Source: Butyrivibrio fibrisolvens
Lineage (GTDB): Bacteria > Bacillota > Clostridia > Lachnospirales > Lachnospiraceae
NCBI RefSeq assembly: GCF_023206215.1
Contig: NZ_CP065800.1
Location: 2,480,001 to 2,544,000 of the forward strand
DNA: 64,000 bases
Direction of reading: 5' to 3'
In this document: positions 18,238 to 27,327 of the stretch, piece after piece
Position numbering within the stretch: the first letter of the stretch is position 1
Layout: the number at the start of each line of letters is the position of its first letter
Notes under the pieces: generated by a model
What the model was told of the DNA's origin: nothing
Databases searched by the model: none
What the model saw: only the letters and a program-made list of their open reading frames with translations
Translations under genes and position numbers: made by a program

Positions 18238-19048
18238 TAACAAACAGACATCTCGTCTTCTTTCTTCTCCATACATTGCATGGGCAGTGATCTTCATTGT
18301 GGTCCCTCTTGCAATGATATTCTTTTATGGTCTGACAGACGAGTCGGGTGCATTTACATTTGCTAATGTCGCAGCAATAGGAAGGGCAGAGAATCTTAAA
18401 TCTCTGGGTCTTGCTCTTGTCCTTGCGTTTATAAGTACGATCATATGTTTCCTTCTGGCATATCCTCTTGCCATGATACTTGCAAGGAACAAGATAAGTT
18501 CACAGGGAATCATAACGACTCTGTTCATCCTTCCTATGTGGATGAACTTCCTGCTTAGGACTATGGCATGGATGACCCTTCTTGAGAATAAGGGCGTTAT
18601 CAACGGCCTTTTGAGCCTTGTTGGACTTCCGAATATCAATATCATAAACACATCATCAGCTATCGTTATCGGTATGGTATATAACTTCCTTCCCTTTATG
18701 ATATTGCCTTTGTACAATTCACTTGCAAGGATAGATGATAGTGTTATCAATGCAGCAAGAGATCTTGGAGCCAATGCTGTTCAGACTTTCTTCAAGATAA
18801 CTTTGCCACTTACAATTCCGGGTATCCTGTCCGGAATCACGATGGTATTCATACCGGCCCTTACAACTTTTGCCATAAGTACTATGCTCGGCGGATCCAA
18901 GATCCTCCTTATAGGCAATGTAATAGAGCAGGAGTTCACACTAAGCTATGACTGGAACATGGGCGCGGGTCTTTCACTTGTACTTATGCTGTTCATCATA
19001 GTTAACATGGTGATAACAATGATGACTGACAAGTCATCCTATAACTAA
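18230..19048 (+). CDS. potB: Spermidine/putrescine ABC transporter permease
   Basis: Membrane subunit with about six hydrophobic segments, 272 residues. The EAA-type loop that docks to the ATPase is visible as [23 protein letters not shown] lies inside the last codons of potA (8-bp overlap), showing translational coupling. PotB is the usual partner of the PotC permease encoded next. Confidence 0.93.
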   Translation: MFNNKQTSRLLSSPYIAWAVIFIVVPLAMIFFYGLTDESGAFTFANVAAIGRAENLKSLGLALVLAFISTIICFLLAYPLAMILARNKISSQGIITTLFILPMWMNFLLRTMAWMTLLENKGVINGLLSLVGLPNINIINTSSAIVIGMVYNFLPFMILPLYNSLARIDDSVINAARDLGANAVQTFFKITLPLTIPGILSGITMVFIPALTTFAISTMLGGSKILLIGNVIEQEFTLSYDWNMGAGLSLVLMLFIIVNMVITMMTDKSSYN

Positions 19049-19113
19049 GAAGATTCCTTAGTGCCATTATATTGAAGGTGCCGGGCTGCCCGGCATGAAG
19101 GATAAGTTTGAAG

Positions 19114-20991
19114 ATGAAAAAAACTATAGAAAAAATATACATGGGCATCATCCTTGTTTTTATGTACCTGCCCATTGTTACAATGATAATCCTTTCATTT
19201 AATTCAAGTAAATCCAGGGCGAAATGGGGCGGATTTACCTTTGACTGGTATATTAATCTTGCTTCTGATTCAGCTATCATCAATGCTTTTGCCAATACGC
19301 TTATAATAGCCCTTATATCAACTCTTGTAGCTACTGTTATCGGTACGGCTACCTGTGTTGCAATGATGGGACTTCACAAAAAGTCCAGGTCAGTTATCAT
19401 GGGTATTACTAATATCCCTATGATCAATGCGGATATCGTTACAGGTATCTCACTGATGCTCCTTTTTAGATTTCTTCATTTTAATGCAGGATTTATCACA
19501 GTTCTTATCGCTCATATTACTTTTAATATTCCATACGTAATGTTGAGCGTTATGCCTAGAATGAAGACTATCAATCCAAGTGTCTATGAAGCGGCGCTTG
19601 ATCTTGGAGCACAGCCGTTTTTTGCTTTTAGAAAAACTGTTCTTCCAGACCTGATGCCTGCAGTGATAGCCGGTGCTATGATGGCTTTCACTATGTCTTT
19701 GGATGACTTTATCATTACATATTTTACTAAGGGTTCGGGTTTTGATACTCTTTCAACCAAGATATACAGTGAAGTAAAAAGGGGTATCCAGCCTGAGATA
19801 TATGCGCTGTCCGCGATCATATTCATAATCGTTATCGTTCTTATGGTCAGCTCCAGACAGATAAAAGCAAGGAACCTGGCTACTACTAAGAAAGAAGTAT
19901 CATATGCAAGCAGGAAGAAGCTTGATAAGAAGACTATCCTGATCCTTGCGGGTGCCTGCGCTGTGATAGCAGTAGTAGGTATAACATTTGGCGGAGTATT
20001 CAAGACAGAAGATAATCAGGTCTATGTTTATAACTGGGGAGAATATATCGACCCTGAAGTTATCACTATGTTCGAAGAAGAGACTGGTATCAAGGTTATA
20101 TATGATGAGTTTGAATCCAATGAGATCATGTATGCCAAGATAGCATCTGATAATTCGGCATATGATGTTATATGTCCGTCAGATTATATGATATCTCGTA
20201 TGATCCAGGAAGGAATGCTTAAAGAGCTTGACTGGGAAGAACTTCCCTATGCCTCAGCCAATATAGATCCTAACTATCTTGAATCTGCAGCATCTTTTGA
20301 TGAAGGCAACAGATACGCAGTTCCTAACTTCTGCGGAACTGTTGGTATTCTCTATAATAAGACTCTTGTAGATGAGCCTGTTACAAGCTGGGATATCCTG
20401 TGGGATGAGAAGTACGCAGGTCAGATTCTTATGCAGGATTCTGTAAGAGATGCTTTCATGGTAGCGCTTGCAAGGGACGGATATTCTATCAACTCTACTG
20501 ATAAGGCAGAACTTGAGCAGGCAGCAGATGATCTTGTAGCGCAGAAACCTTTGGTTCAGGCTTATGTCATCGATCAGGTAAGAGATAAGATGATAGGCGG
20601 CGAAGCTGCTCTTGGTGTTATCTATTCCGGTGAAGCTCTGTATACACAGCGTGAGAATACAGATCTTGAGTATGTGGTTCCGGAAGAAGGGTCTAATGTA
20701 TGGCTTGATGGCTGGTGCATCACAAGAGATGCCAAGCATACTGAGAATGCGCTTAAGTGGATTGATTTCATGTGCAGAGAAGATATCGCTCTTATGAATT
20801 TTGAGTACGTAACATATACAACTCCTAATCTTAAGGCGCAGGAACTGATAGAAGATGAGACTATCAGGAATTCTACAGTGGCTTTCCCTGATGAAGATAC
20901 ACTTTCAAGATGCGAAGTGTACACATATCTGGGGCAGGACGCTGATGCGCTATACAACGAACTTTGGAAGAAGATCAAGGCTGCGGATTAA
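19114..20991 (+). CDS. potCD: Fused polyamine permease and substrate-binding protein (PotC-PotD)
   Basis: One polypeptide of about 625 residues. Residues 1 to about 260 are the PotC permease with six membrane segments and the docking loop YEAALDLGAQPFFAFRKTVL. A basic linker and an extra membrane helix (about 270-297, ILILAGACAVIAVVGITFGG) lead to a full PotD-type solute-binding domain starting near VYVYNWGEYIDPEVITMFEE. The receptor is thus tethered to the outer face of the membrane instead of being a lipoprotein. The frame is unbroken, so this is a true fusion, known in other Firmicutes polyamine transporters. ATG 19114 fits the weak GAAGGAT site; an in-frame TTG lies 6 bases earlier. Palindrome B begins 22 bp after the stop. 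Confidence 0.93.
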   Translation: MKKTIEKIYMGIILVFMYLPIVTMIILSFNSSKSRAKWGGFTFDWYINLASDSAIINAFANTLIIALISTLVATVIGTATCVAMMGLHKKSRSVIMGITNIPMINADIVTGISLMLLFRFLHFNAGFITVLIAHITFNIPYVMLSVMPRMKTINPSVYEAALDLGAQPFFAFRKTVLPDLMPAVIAGAMMAFTMSLDDFIITYFTKGSGFDTLSTKIYSEVKRGIQPEIYALSAIIFIIVIVLMVSSRQIKARNLATTKKEVSYASRKKLDKKTILILAGACAVIAVVGITFGGVFKTEDNQVYVYNWGEYIDPEVITMFEEETGIKVIYDEFESNEIMYAKIASDNSAYDVICPSDYMISRMIQEGMLKELDWEELPYASANIDPNYLESAASFDEGNRYAVPNFCGTVGILYNKTLVDEPVTSWDILWDEKYAGQILMQDSVRDAFMVALARDGYSINSTDKAELEQAADDLVAQKPLVQAYVIDQVRDKMIGGEAALGVIYSGEALYTQRENTDLEYVVPEEGSNVWLDGWCITRDAKHTENALKWIDFMCREDIALMNFEYVTYTTPNLKAQELIEDETIRNSTVAFPDEDTLSRCEVYTYLGQDADALYNELWKKIKAAD

Positions 20992-21013
20992 GGCGGGGTA
21001 TTTAGGCTTCGCC

Positions 21014-21362
21014 TTCATGAGCTTTGACAAATTAAATACCCAGGCTTCTTGCTTGGACGATGCAGTATCACCAAAGGTTTTGCTGTGTCAGGCAGTATAT
21101 AGATCATTGCCATGCTGTTAATCGTTTTATAATTCATGGCATGATATCTGTAGCTTTTTATTCTGGGGTCCGAAACTCGCTGACGCTCAAACATGCGGAC
21201 CCCGGGCAGAATAAAAAACTACATCTATCACGCTCATGAATTTTATAAAACGATTAAAAAGCATGACAATGATCCATATACTGCCCTGCCCCAGCAAAGC
21301 CTTTGGTGATACTGCATCGTCCAAGTGGGAAGCTTGGGTATTTAATTTGTCAAAGCCATGAA
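21014..21362. repeat. Giant palindrome B (349 bp)
   Basis: Arms of about 104-105 bp (21014-21117 and 21259-21362) are inverted copies with about ten differences, most of them transitions; five give G-U pairs in a plus-strand RNA and two give A-C. They enclose a 141-bp core (21118-21258), the reverse complement of the core of palindrome A with about a dozen small differences, mainly in the tip loop. CGGACCCC/GGGGTCCG closes the tip. The arms share no recognisable sequence with those of A. It lies in the convergent gap between potCD and tmcAL. No gene is seen in it. Confidence 0.9.
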
Positions 21363-21388
21363 TTATAAGTTGTCGTGGTGTGGATTTA

Positions 21389-21435
21389 ATAAAGCAAGAG
21401 AAAATTCGCGATTTGCGTCTTTCTCTTGCTTTATT
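21389..21435. terminator. Two-way terminator between potCD and tmcAL
   Basis: AATAAAGCAAGAGAAA (21389-21404) pairs perfectly with TTTCTCTTGCTTTATT (21420-21435); A- and T-rich ends suit both strands. Confidence 0.75.
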
Positions 21436-21461
21436 TGACGCAAATTTGTTACAAGATTGGG

Positions 21462-22679
21462 CTATAGGATTGTGACGGGCTTTTGGTATTCATTTTTTGA
21501 GTCGGGGATTATCAGGTGGTAGATGTCGGAAGCCAGGACATCTTGGTCCAATAATTCCTTTTGTTTTTTGTCTTCAATTTTGAATGTGTCTGACATCCTG
21601 CTGATAACGGTGGTGTTCGCACTTTCTCTTATAACGGCAAGGAGATGGGAGGACTCTTTTCTAAAGCCTAGGAGCCTTAAGTATACGGGATAATTATCCT
21701 GTTTCAGGCTGTCCAAGGTTTCTTGCTTTATTCCAAGTAATATGTGAAGCAGGCTTCTTTGTATTCTTGTGTAGGTCAGGTCTTTGGACTTTAGAAGGTC
21801 TGTAAATTCGGATATGGTGGTATATTTTGGCAGGAACTTTATGATCTTATCTGACAGGTCTCTATGTATGTCTGCATAAGAGGTAAAGCCTTCGCCGCGC
21901 TCGCTGAGGAGCTTGTAATGAAGGTAGTCCGAGTAGTTGTCAAGGCGGTTGTAGGCTTTTTGACTTAAGAGAAGAGTCAGTACATCTTCCGGGATATAAT
22001 CTTTAAGAATTGATCTATAGGTATCGTCCGGATAAGTAGTTTCAAGGAGCTTTCGTATTGCGCTTGCGCTTGCATAGGCGCCGGTGAGGTCGTCGCTGTT
22101 ATAATCTGCACCTTCTCTTTGGATAGTGAGAGGGGTGATACTGCTCTTGGATTCCATAAGGGCGCGGCAATATTCGATTCCGAGTATGTTATTGGAACCT
22201 ATAAGTGTGGTGCTGTTACCTATTGTGATGAGCTTTTTTAGGGCAGCGTCTCTGGCACTTGCGAAGTTGAGGCCTCTTTTTAGCCCTTTTTGAAGCTCTT
22301 TTTTATATTCATCAGGTTCATCATTCAGTATGGAAGCAATCTTTTGGATTTCTTCTATATCTCCGTTTTCTGTTCCAAAGAGGATATGATCCACGCATCC
22401 AAGTGAATTAAGAAGTGAAATAGCTCCTGATGCGAAATATTCGGCACTTGCAGTAGCATACTGGACTGGGAGTTCGAATACAGCATCTGCTCCTGCCATA
22501 AGCGCCATCCTGGTCCTTATTTCTTTGGATACGATAGAAGGGACGCCGCGCTGGGTGTAGTCGCCGCTCATGACTAGTATGATGTAGTCTGCGTTAAAGC
22601 GCTTTCTTGCCATATCTAGCAGATATTTGTGCCCGCTGTGGAGCGGATTAAGTTCACATACGATTCCGATTGTCTTCAA
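21462..22679 (-). CDS. tmcAL: tRNA(Met) cytidine acetate ligase (YlbM family)
   Basis: Makes N4-acetylcytidine at the wobble position of elongator tRNA-Met using acetate and ATP. 405 residues. The N-terminal nucleotidyltransferase-type motif GIVCELNPLHSGHKYLL, the MSGDYTQRGVPSI stretch and FELPVQYATASAEYFASGA are typical. The frame can begin at a TTG at 22697, but I place the start at TTG 22679: AGGAG lies six bases before it and the protein then begins MKTIGIV, as YlbM proteins do. It is the only minus-strand gene in its neighbourhood, beside pta-ackA (acetate metabolism) on the other strand. Confidence 0.87.
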   Translation of the reverse strand: MKTIGIVCELNPLHSGHKYLLDMARKRFNADYIILVMSGDYTQRGVPSIVSKEIRTRMALMAGADAVFELPVQYATASAEYFASGAISLLNSLGCVDHILFGTENGDIEEIQKIASILNDEPDEYKKELQKGLKRGLNFASARDAALKKLITIGNSTTLIGSNNILGIEYCRALMESKSSITPLTIQREGADYNSDDLTGAYASASAIRKLLETTYPDDTYRSILKDYIPEDVLTLLLSQKAYNRLDNYSDYLHYKLLSERGEGFTSYADIHRDLSDKIIKFLPKYTTISEFTDLLKSKDLTYTRIQRSLLHILLGIKQETLDSLKQDNYPVYLRLLGFRKESSHLLAVIRESANTTVISRMSDTFKIEDKKQKELLDQDVLASDIYHLIIPDSKNEYQKPVTIL

Positions 22680-23099
22680 AGTATCTCCTGTGTTCAAATG
22701 ATTTGTATTTTTTACGTCTTTTGTTTTAGAAAAGGAGCTTTAGTGATAGTAAATGTCTTTATAAATAGCTTTATAATTCTGTTTGGGAAATAGTACTAAA
22801 AATCTTGTAAAATCTTTGTTAAAAAATTATCTTTCATGTTAAAAAAATATCTTTTCTTGAACTAAAATTAATCTCTGTTATTATTGTATTGGTAGCTTTT
22901 GTGTAACTGCTTACATTGTTATGGATTCACGCAAAACGGGAAATCGTTTTCACCGGTTTGAAAATAATGATTTCCTATTAAGATTTTTTTATTATTCCCG
23001 ATAGTAAATATATGTGGCGTGATCTATGAAAATTGAGGCAGAGATACAAGAACTCTACAACCAATAATTGTATATTAATATACCACAAAGGAGAGTGAC
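22680..23099. other. Divergent spacer between tmcAL and pta
   Basis: 420 bp, no gene. Contains an AT-rich block (22780-22880) and a hairpin GGAAATC...GATTTCC (about 22940-22976) followed by a T run (22983-22990), which could be an attenuator or a weak terminator before pta. No riboswitch class recognised. Confidence 0.45.
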
Positions 23100-24104
23100 A
23101 TGTCTTATATCGACAAAATCAAGGCTAAAGCAAAAGCCAACAAAAAAACTATTATTCTTCCCGAGACAGAGGATACAAGAACACTTCTTGCTGCGGAAGA
23201 TATTCTCTTACATGGATATGCAGATATAATCCTTCTTGGCAATAAAGATACTGTATTAGAACTTGCTAAGTCTGTACGTGCAGATGTTACAGATGCAATT
23301 TTCGTAGATCCCGACACAGATGACAGAACAGAAGAGCTTGTTAATATGTTCTATGAACTTCGTAAGAACAAGGGTATGACACCTGAGAAGGCTAGAGAGA
23401 CACTTCTTTCAAGCAGAACATATTATGGTGTTATGATGGTTAAGGCCGGATACGCTGATGGCCTTGTATCAGGTGCCTGCCATTCAACTGCTGATACACT
23501 TCGTCCTGCACTTCAGATCCTGAAGACAGCTCCCGGAGTTAAGATGGTATCAGGCTTCTTCATCGTTGATGTTCCTCATTGCGAGTATGGTGAGAACGGA
23601 ACATTCCTTTTCGCAGATTCAGGTCTTAATCAGGATCCTACATCAGAAGAGCTTGCAGTTATCGCTGATTCTTCTGCTAAGTCATTCAGACAGCTTGTTG
23701 AGGCTGAGCCTAAGGTTGCATTCCTTTCACACTCAACAAAGGGTTCTGCTAAGCACGAACTCGTAGACAAGGTTGTTAATGCTGTTGAGATCGCTCACAG
23801 AGATTATCCTGATCTTGTATGTGATGGTGAACTTCAGCTTGATGCTGCTATTGTTCCTGAAGTTGCAGCTTCCAAGGCTCCGGGATCACCTGTTGCAGGT
23901 CATGCCAATGTACTTATTTTCCCTAACCTTGATGGTGGTAACATTGGTTACAAGCTCGTTCAGAGACTTGCTAAGGCTGATGCTTACGGCCCTATGCTTC
24001 AGGGTATCGCTCGCCCCGTTAACGATCTTTCACGTGGATGCAGCTGGGAAGATATCGTAGGCGTTGTTGCTCTTACAGCAGTACAGGCACAGGATGCAGA
24101 ATAA
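23100..24104 (+). CDS. pta: Phosphate acetyltransferase
   Basis: Converts acetyl-CoA and phosphate to acetyl phosphate. At 334 residues it is the short, single-domain Pta typical of Firmicutes. Seen: IILPETEDTRTLLAAEDIL at the N-terminus, the DGLVSGACHSTADTLRPALQ stretch, FLSHSTKGSA and a C-terminal PVNDLSRGCSWEDIVG. ATG follows AAAGGAGAGTGAC. Only 15 bp separate it from ackA, so the two enzymes of ATP-yielding acetate formation form an operon. Confidence 0.96.
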   Translation: MSYIDKIKAKAKANKKTIILPETEDTRTLLAAEDILLHGYADIILLGNKDTVLELAKSVRADVTDAIFVDPDTDDRTEELVNMFYELRKNKGMTPEKARETLLSSRTYYGVMMVKAGYADGLVSGACHSTADTLRPALQILKTAPGVKMVSGFFIVDVPHCEYGENGTFLFADSGLNQDPTSEELAVIADSSAKSFRQLVEAEPKVAFLSHSTKGSAKHELVDKVVNAVEIAHRDYPDLVCDGELQLDAAIVPEVAASKAPGSPVAGHANVLIFPNLDGGNIGYKLVQRLAKADAYGPMLQGIARPVNDLSRGCSWEDIVGVVALTAVQAQDAE

Positions 24105-24119
24105 GGAGGCTATGTTAGA

Positions 24120-25310
24120 ATGAAAGTTCTTGTTATAAATTGCGGTAGTTCATCACTTAAATTTCAGCTTATTGACGCAGAGACAGAACAGCTTCTTTTT
24201 AAAGGCCTTTGCGAAAGAATCGGAATAGAGGGAAGTCAGATCTCTTATACAGCTACAGGTAAGGACAAGGTTACTAAGGTAACTCCTATGCCTGAGCACA
24301 AGACAGCTGTAAGCCTCGTGCTTGAAGCTCTTACAGAAAGCGGTGTAGTTAAGTCTCTTGATGAGATCGATGCTGTAGGACACAGAATCGTACATGGCGG
24401 TGAGAAGTTCACTAAGTCAGTTGTGATTAGCGAAGATGTTGTTAAGGCTATTGAAGAAGTATCTGATCTTGCACCTCTTCACAATCCTGCCAACGTTATC
24501 GGTATCAGAGCTTGTCAGGATCTTATGCCTGGAACTCCTATGGTTGCAGTATTTGATACAGCTTTCCATCAGACAATGCCTGAGGAAGCATACCTTTACG
24601 GTCTTCCATATGACATCTACAAGAATCATAAGATCCGTCGTTATGGCTTCCACGGCACATCTCACTCTTTTGTAAGCAAAAAAGTAGCTGAGATCGAGGG
24701 AAAGCCTTATGAAGATCTTAAGACAATCGTATGCCACCTTGGTAACGGAGCATCAGTATCAGCTGTTAAGAACGGCAAGTGCGTAGATACTTCAATGGGA
24801 CTTACTCCTCTTGAAGGACTTATCATGGGTACAAGATGCGGTTCTATCGATCCTTCTGTTATAGAGACTCTTGAGAAAAAGATGAATCTTGATACAGCAG
24901 GTGTTATGAAGATTCTTAACAAAGAATCAGGTGTATACGGACTCTCCGAAGGCATAAGCTCAGATTTCCGTGATCTTGAGGATGCTTATATCAAGGGTGA
25001 CAAGAACGCTATCAGAGCAGTAGATTGCTTCTGCTATCAGGTTCTTAAATATATCGGAGCTTACACAGCAGCTATGAACGGTGTAGACTGCATCGCATTC
25101 ACAGCAGGTGTAGGTGAGAATTCAGGCTTTGTAAGAAAGCTTATAATTGATCGTCTTGGATTCCTTGGAGTTAAGTGTAACGACGAAGCTAACAAGGTAA
25201 GAGGCGAAGAGAAGCTTGTATCTACAGAAGATAGCAAGGTTAGAGTATATGTAGTTCCTACAAATGAGGAGCTTGCTATTGCAAGAGATACTTACGAACT
25301 TCTTAAATAA
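24120..25310 (+). CDS. ackA: Acetate kinase
   Basis: Transfers phosphate from acetyl phosphate to ADP, giving ATP and acetate. 396 residues with family hallmarks: MKVLVINCGSSSLKFQL at the start, the HRIVHGGEKF region, FDTAFHQTMPEEAYLYGLP, YGFHGTSHSFV, LGNGASVSAV and FTAGVGENSGFVR. ATG follows AAGGAGGCTATGTTAGA. Second gene of the pta operon. Confidence 0.97.
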   Translation: MKVLVINCGSSSLKFQLIDAETEQLLFKGLCERIGIEGSQISYTATGKDKVTKVTPMPEHKTAVSLVLEALTESGVVKSLDEIDAVGHRIVHGGEKFTKSVVISEDVVKAIEEVSDLAPLHNPANVIGIRACQDLMPGTPMVAVFDTAFHQTMPEEAYLYGLPYDIYKNHKIRRYGFHGTSHSFVSKKVAEIEGKPYEDLKTIVCHLGNGASVSAVKNGKCVDTSMGLTPLEGLIMGTRCGSIDPSVIETLEKKMNLDTAGVMKILNKESGVYGLSEGISSDFRDLEDAYIKGDKNAIRAVDCFCYQVLKYIGAYTAAMNGVDCIAFTAGVGENSGFVRKLIIDRLGFLGVKCNDEANKVRGEEKLVSTEDSKVRVYVVPTNEELAIARDTYELLK

Positions 25311-25384
25311 AGATTTGTGGTATACCCAAGGAATACGTATATAATAGCTTGAAAGCCTTAAATATAACTGTTTTTATTTGGGTA

Positions 25385-25413
25385 TTGACAAATGGGTACC
25401 ATATAGGTATAAT
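25385..25413 (+). promoter_or_regulatory. Strong promoter of rpmF
   Basis: TTGACA (25385-25390), 17-bp spacer, TATAAT (25408-25413): a perfect housekeeping consensus. Confidence 0.9.
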
Positions 25414-25457
25414 CATTAAGCGTGTGACAAAGTTACACACAATAAATGAGTAATATT

Positions 25458-25490
25458 ATTACCGGCTCAGCTTGGCTTACGGCTGGTAAT
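25458..25490 (+). promoter_or_regulatory. Leader hairpin before rpmF
   Basis: ATTACCGGC pairs with GCTGGTAAT (one G-U) about 20 bp before the AAGGAGG site. It may take part in translational control of L32; no known leader family assigned. Confidence 0.5.
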
Positions 25491-25521
25491 CGAATACGAC
25501 CAGCGTAAGGAGGTGTTACGA

Positions 25522-25704
25522 ATGTCTATCTGCCCTAAGAATAAGTCTTCTAAAGGTCATCGTGATCAGAGAAGAGCAAATTGGAAGATGAGCGCACCGA
25601 CTCTTGTAAAGTGCAGCCACTGCGGAGCTCTTATGCAGCCTCACCAGGTTTGCAAGGCTTGCGGTTACTATGAGAACAAGAGCGTTGTAGCTGTTAACGA
25701 CTAA
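25522..25704 (+). CDS. rpmF: 50S ribosomal protein L32
   Basis: 60-residue zinc-ribbon ribosomal protein, with MSICPKNKSSKGHRDQRRAN at the start and CSHCG...CKACGYYENK, four cysteines for zinc. ATG 25522 follows AAGGAGGTGTTACGA; an upstream in-frame TTA is not a start. The DUF177 (YceD) gene that often precedes rpmF is absent here. Followed by a terminator and then plsX, the common rpmF-plsX order. Confidence 0.96.
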   Translation: MSICPKNKSSKGHRDQRRANWKMSAPTLVKCSHCGALMQPHQVCKACGYYENKSVVAVND

Positions 25705-25723
25705 TTAAAAACGGTTGTTCATT

Positions 25724-25758
25724 AAGGCTTTCCGATTTATCGGGAAGCCTTGATTTTT
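25724..25758 (+). terminator. Terminator after rpmF
   Basis: AAGGCTTTCC pairs with GGGAAGCCTT (one G-U), followed by GATTTTT. plsX may therefore have its own promoter or depend on readthrough. Confidence 0.85.
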
Positions 25759-25928
25759 GCCCATTTGTCGGGTAAACTTGTAATAGTGCTTTTATGAAAA
25801 GAATGCGATCTCTGTAATAGGATATCGCAGTTTTCTTTATTTAAGAAAGATATGGACTGATGGATGCAGGAAGGCATCTATGCAGTTTATATGCATGTAC
25901 TAATCATTATGATATATGGAGGAGCTAA

Positions 25929-26942
25929 ATGGCTGATCTTATTAAAGTTGCCGTTGATGCTATGGGAGGAGACAACGCGCCTGCAGAGATAGTAAAGGGT
26001 GTAGTTGAAGCTATTAATGAAGATAGTAATGTTAAGGTCTTTCTTGTAGGACAGGAAGACAAGATTAAGGCTGAACTTTCCAAATACAACGGATATGACA
26101 CAGAAAGACTTGAAATAGTTAATGCCACTCAGATTATCGAGATGGCAGAAGCGCCTGTAATGGCCATCAGACAGAAGCCTGATTCTTCTATTGTGAAGGC
26201 TATGCAGATGGTCAAGCACGGTGAGGCTGATGCATATGTAAGTGCGGGCAGTACAGGTGCCAATCTTGTTGGCGGACAGACAATCGTAGGCCGTATCAAA
26301 GGCGTTAAGAGAGCACCTCTTGCTCCCTTGATCCCGACAGAAAAGGGTGTATCCCTTCTTATCGACTGTGGTGCCAATGTGGACGCAAGACCTGATCAGC
26401 TCCTGCAGTTTGCAATTATGGGATCCATATACGCTGAGAACATCCTTGGCAAGAGGAATCCTACAGTTGCGCTTCTGTCTATAGGAGCAGAAGAGGACAA
26501 AGGTAATGCTCTTGTTAAAGAGACATTCCCGCTTCTTAAGAACTGTCCCGATATCAACTTCATAGGCAACATCGAAGCCAGAGATATCCCTGCCGGTCCT
26601 GCTGACGTCATCGTAACAGAGGCTTTTGCAGGTAATATTGCTCTTAAGATGTATGAAGGCGTTGCCAAGACCATGGGAAGAGTTATCAAGAACACATTCC
26701 TTACTAATTTAAGGACTAAGATAGCATATCTTCTCCTCAAGAAGGAATTTACTGTTAATCTCAAAGCATTTGATGCCAAACAGTACGGGGGTGCACCTAT
26801 GCTGGGACTTAACGGACTTGTAGTCAAGACCCATGGAAGTGCCAAGGCTGTAGAAGTCAAGAATTCAATTCTTCAGTGTGTAACCTTTAAAACACACAAC
26901 GTTGATGATAAGATAAAAGAGACATTGAATAACAAGGACTGA
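25929..26942 (+). CDS. plsX: Phosphate acyltransferase
   Basis: Makes acyl phosphate from acyl-ACP for phosphatidic acid synthesis; works with PlsY (gene at 60373 here). 337 residues with VAVDAMGGDNAPAEIVKGVV, the AGSTGANLVGG stretch, LIDCGANVDARPDQL, GNIEARDIP and DVIVTEAFAGNIALKMYEG. ATG follows TGGAGGAGCTAA. Next gene acpP, 91 bp away, encodes its acyl carrier substrate. Confidence 0.96.
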   Translation: MADLIKVAVDAMGGDNAPAEIVKGVVEAINEDSNVKVFLVGQEDKIKAELSKYNGYDTERLEIVNATQIIEMAEAPVMAIRQKPDSSIVKAMQMVKHGEADAYVSAGSTGANLVGGQTIVGRIKGVKRAPLAPLIPTEKGVSLLIDCGANVDARPDQLLQFAIMGSIYAENILGKRNPTVALLSIGAEEDKGNALVKETFPLLKNCPDINFIGNIEARDIPAGPADVIVTEAFAGNIALKMYEGVAKTMGRVIKNTFLTNLRTKIAYLLLKKEFTVNLKAFDAKQYGGAPMLGLNGLVVKTHGSAKAVEVKNSILQCVTFKTHNVDDKIKETLNNKD

Positions 26943-27033
26943 TGAGGCTTTTTGGATAATATTGATCATATTAAAAAGACTTGAGTTTGTCCAAATTATT
27001 TGAAATAAACTATTATACAAGGAGTATAGAGAT

Positions 27034-27267
27034 ATGGAACTTGAGAAATTAAAAGCACTTATAGTAGATGTTCTTAACGTAGACGCAGATGAGATCACAG
27101 AGGATACAACATTCATCGATGATCTTGGAGCTGACTCACTTGACGTATTCCAGATCATCATGGGAATCGAGGAAGAGTTCAAGATTCAGATCCCGCAGGA
27201 GAAGGTTGAGAAGATCTCTACTGTAGGTGAGGCTGTTGAACTTATTAAAGAAGCCAAAAACAATTAA
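27034..27267 (+). CDS. acpP: Acyl carrier protein
   Basis: Carries growing fatty acyl chains on a phosphopantetheine arm. 77 acidic residues with the attachment site DDLGADSLDVFQIIMGIEEE (serine in DSLD). ATG follows AAGGAGTATAGAG. Located between plsX and rnc. The order plsX-acpP-rnc-smc-ftsY is common in Firmicutes. Confidence 0.95.
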   Translation: MELEKLKALIVDVLNVDADEITEDTTFIDDLGADSLDVFQIIMGIEEEFKIQIPQEKVEKISTVGEAVELIKEAKNN

Positions 27268-27272
27268 GGGTT

Positions 27273-27295
27273 AAAACTGTCATACTGACAGTTTT
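27273..27295 (+). terminator. Hairpin after acpP
   Basis: AAAACTGTCA-TAC-TGACAGTTTT, a perfect 10-bp hairpin with only four T, so a weak terminator or an RNA 3'-end stabiliser. Confidence 0.6.
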
Positions 27296-27327
27296 GACTC
27301 TCGGCCCGGATGGGTCTGGAGGAAAAT

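Noticed and set aside
14720..20991. Recently transferred genomic island
   Set aside because: Codon and base use look like the neighbours and there is no integrase or tRNA junction; only the palindromes hint at mobility.
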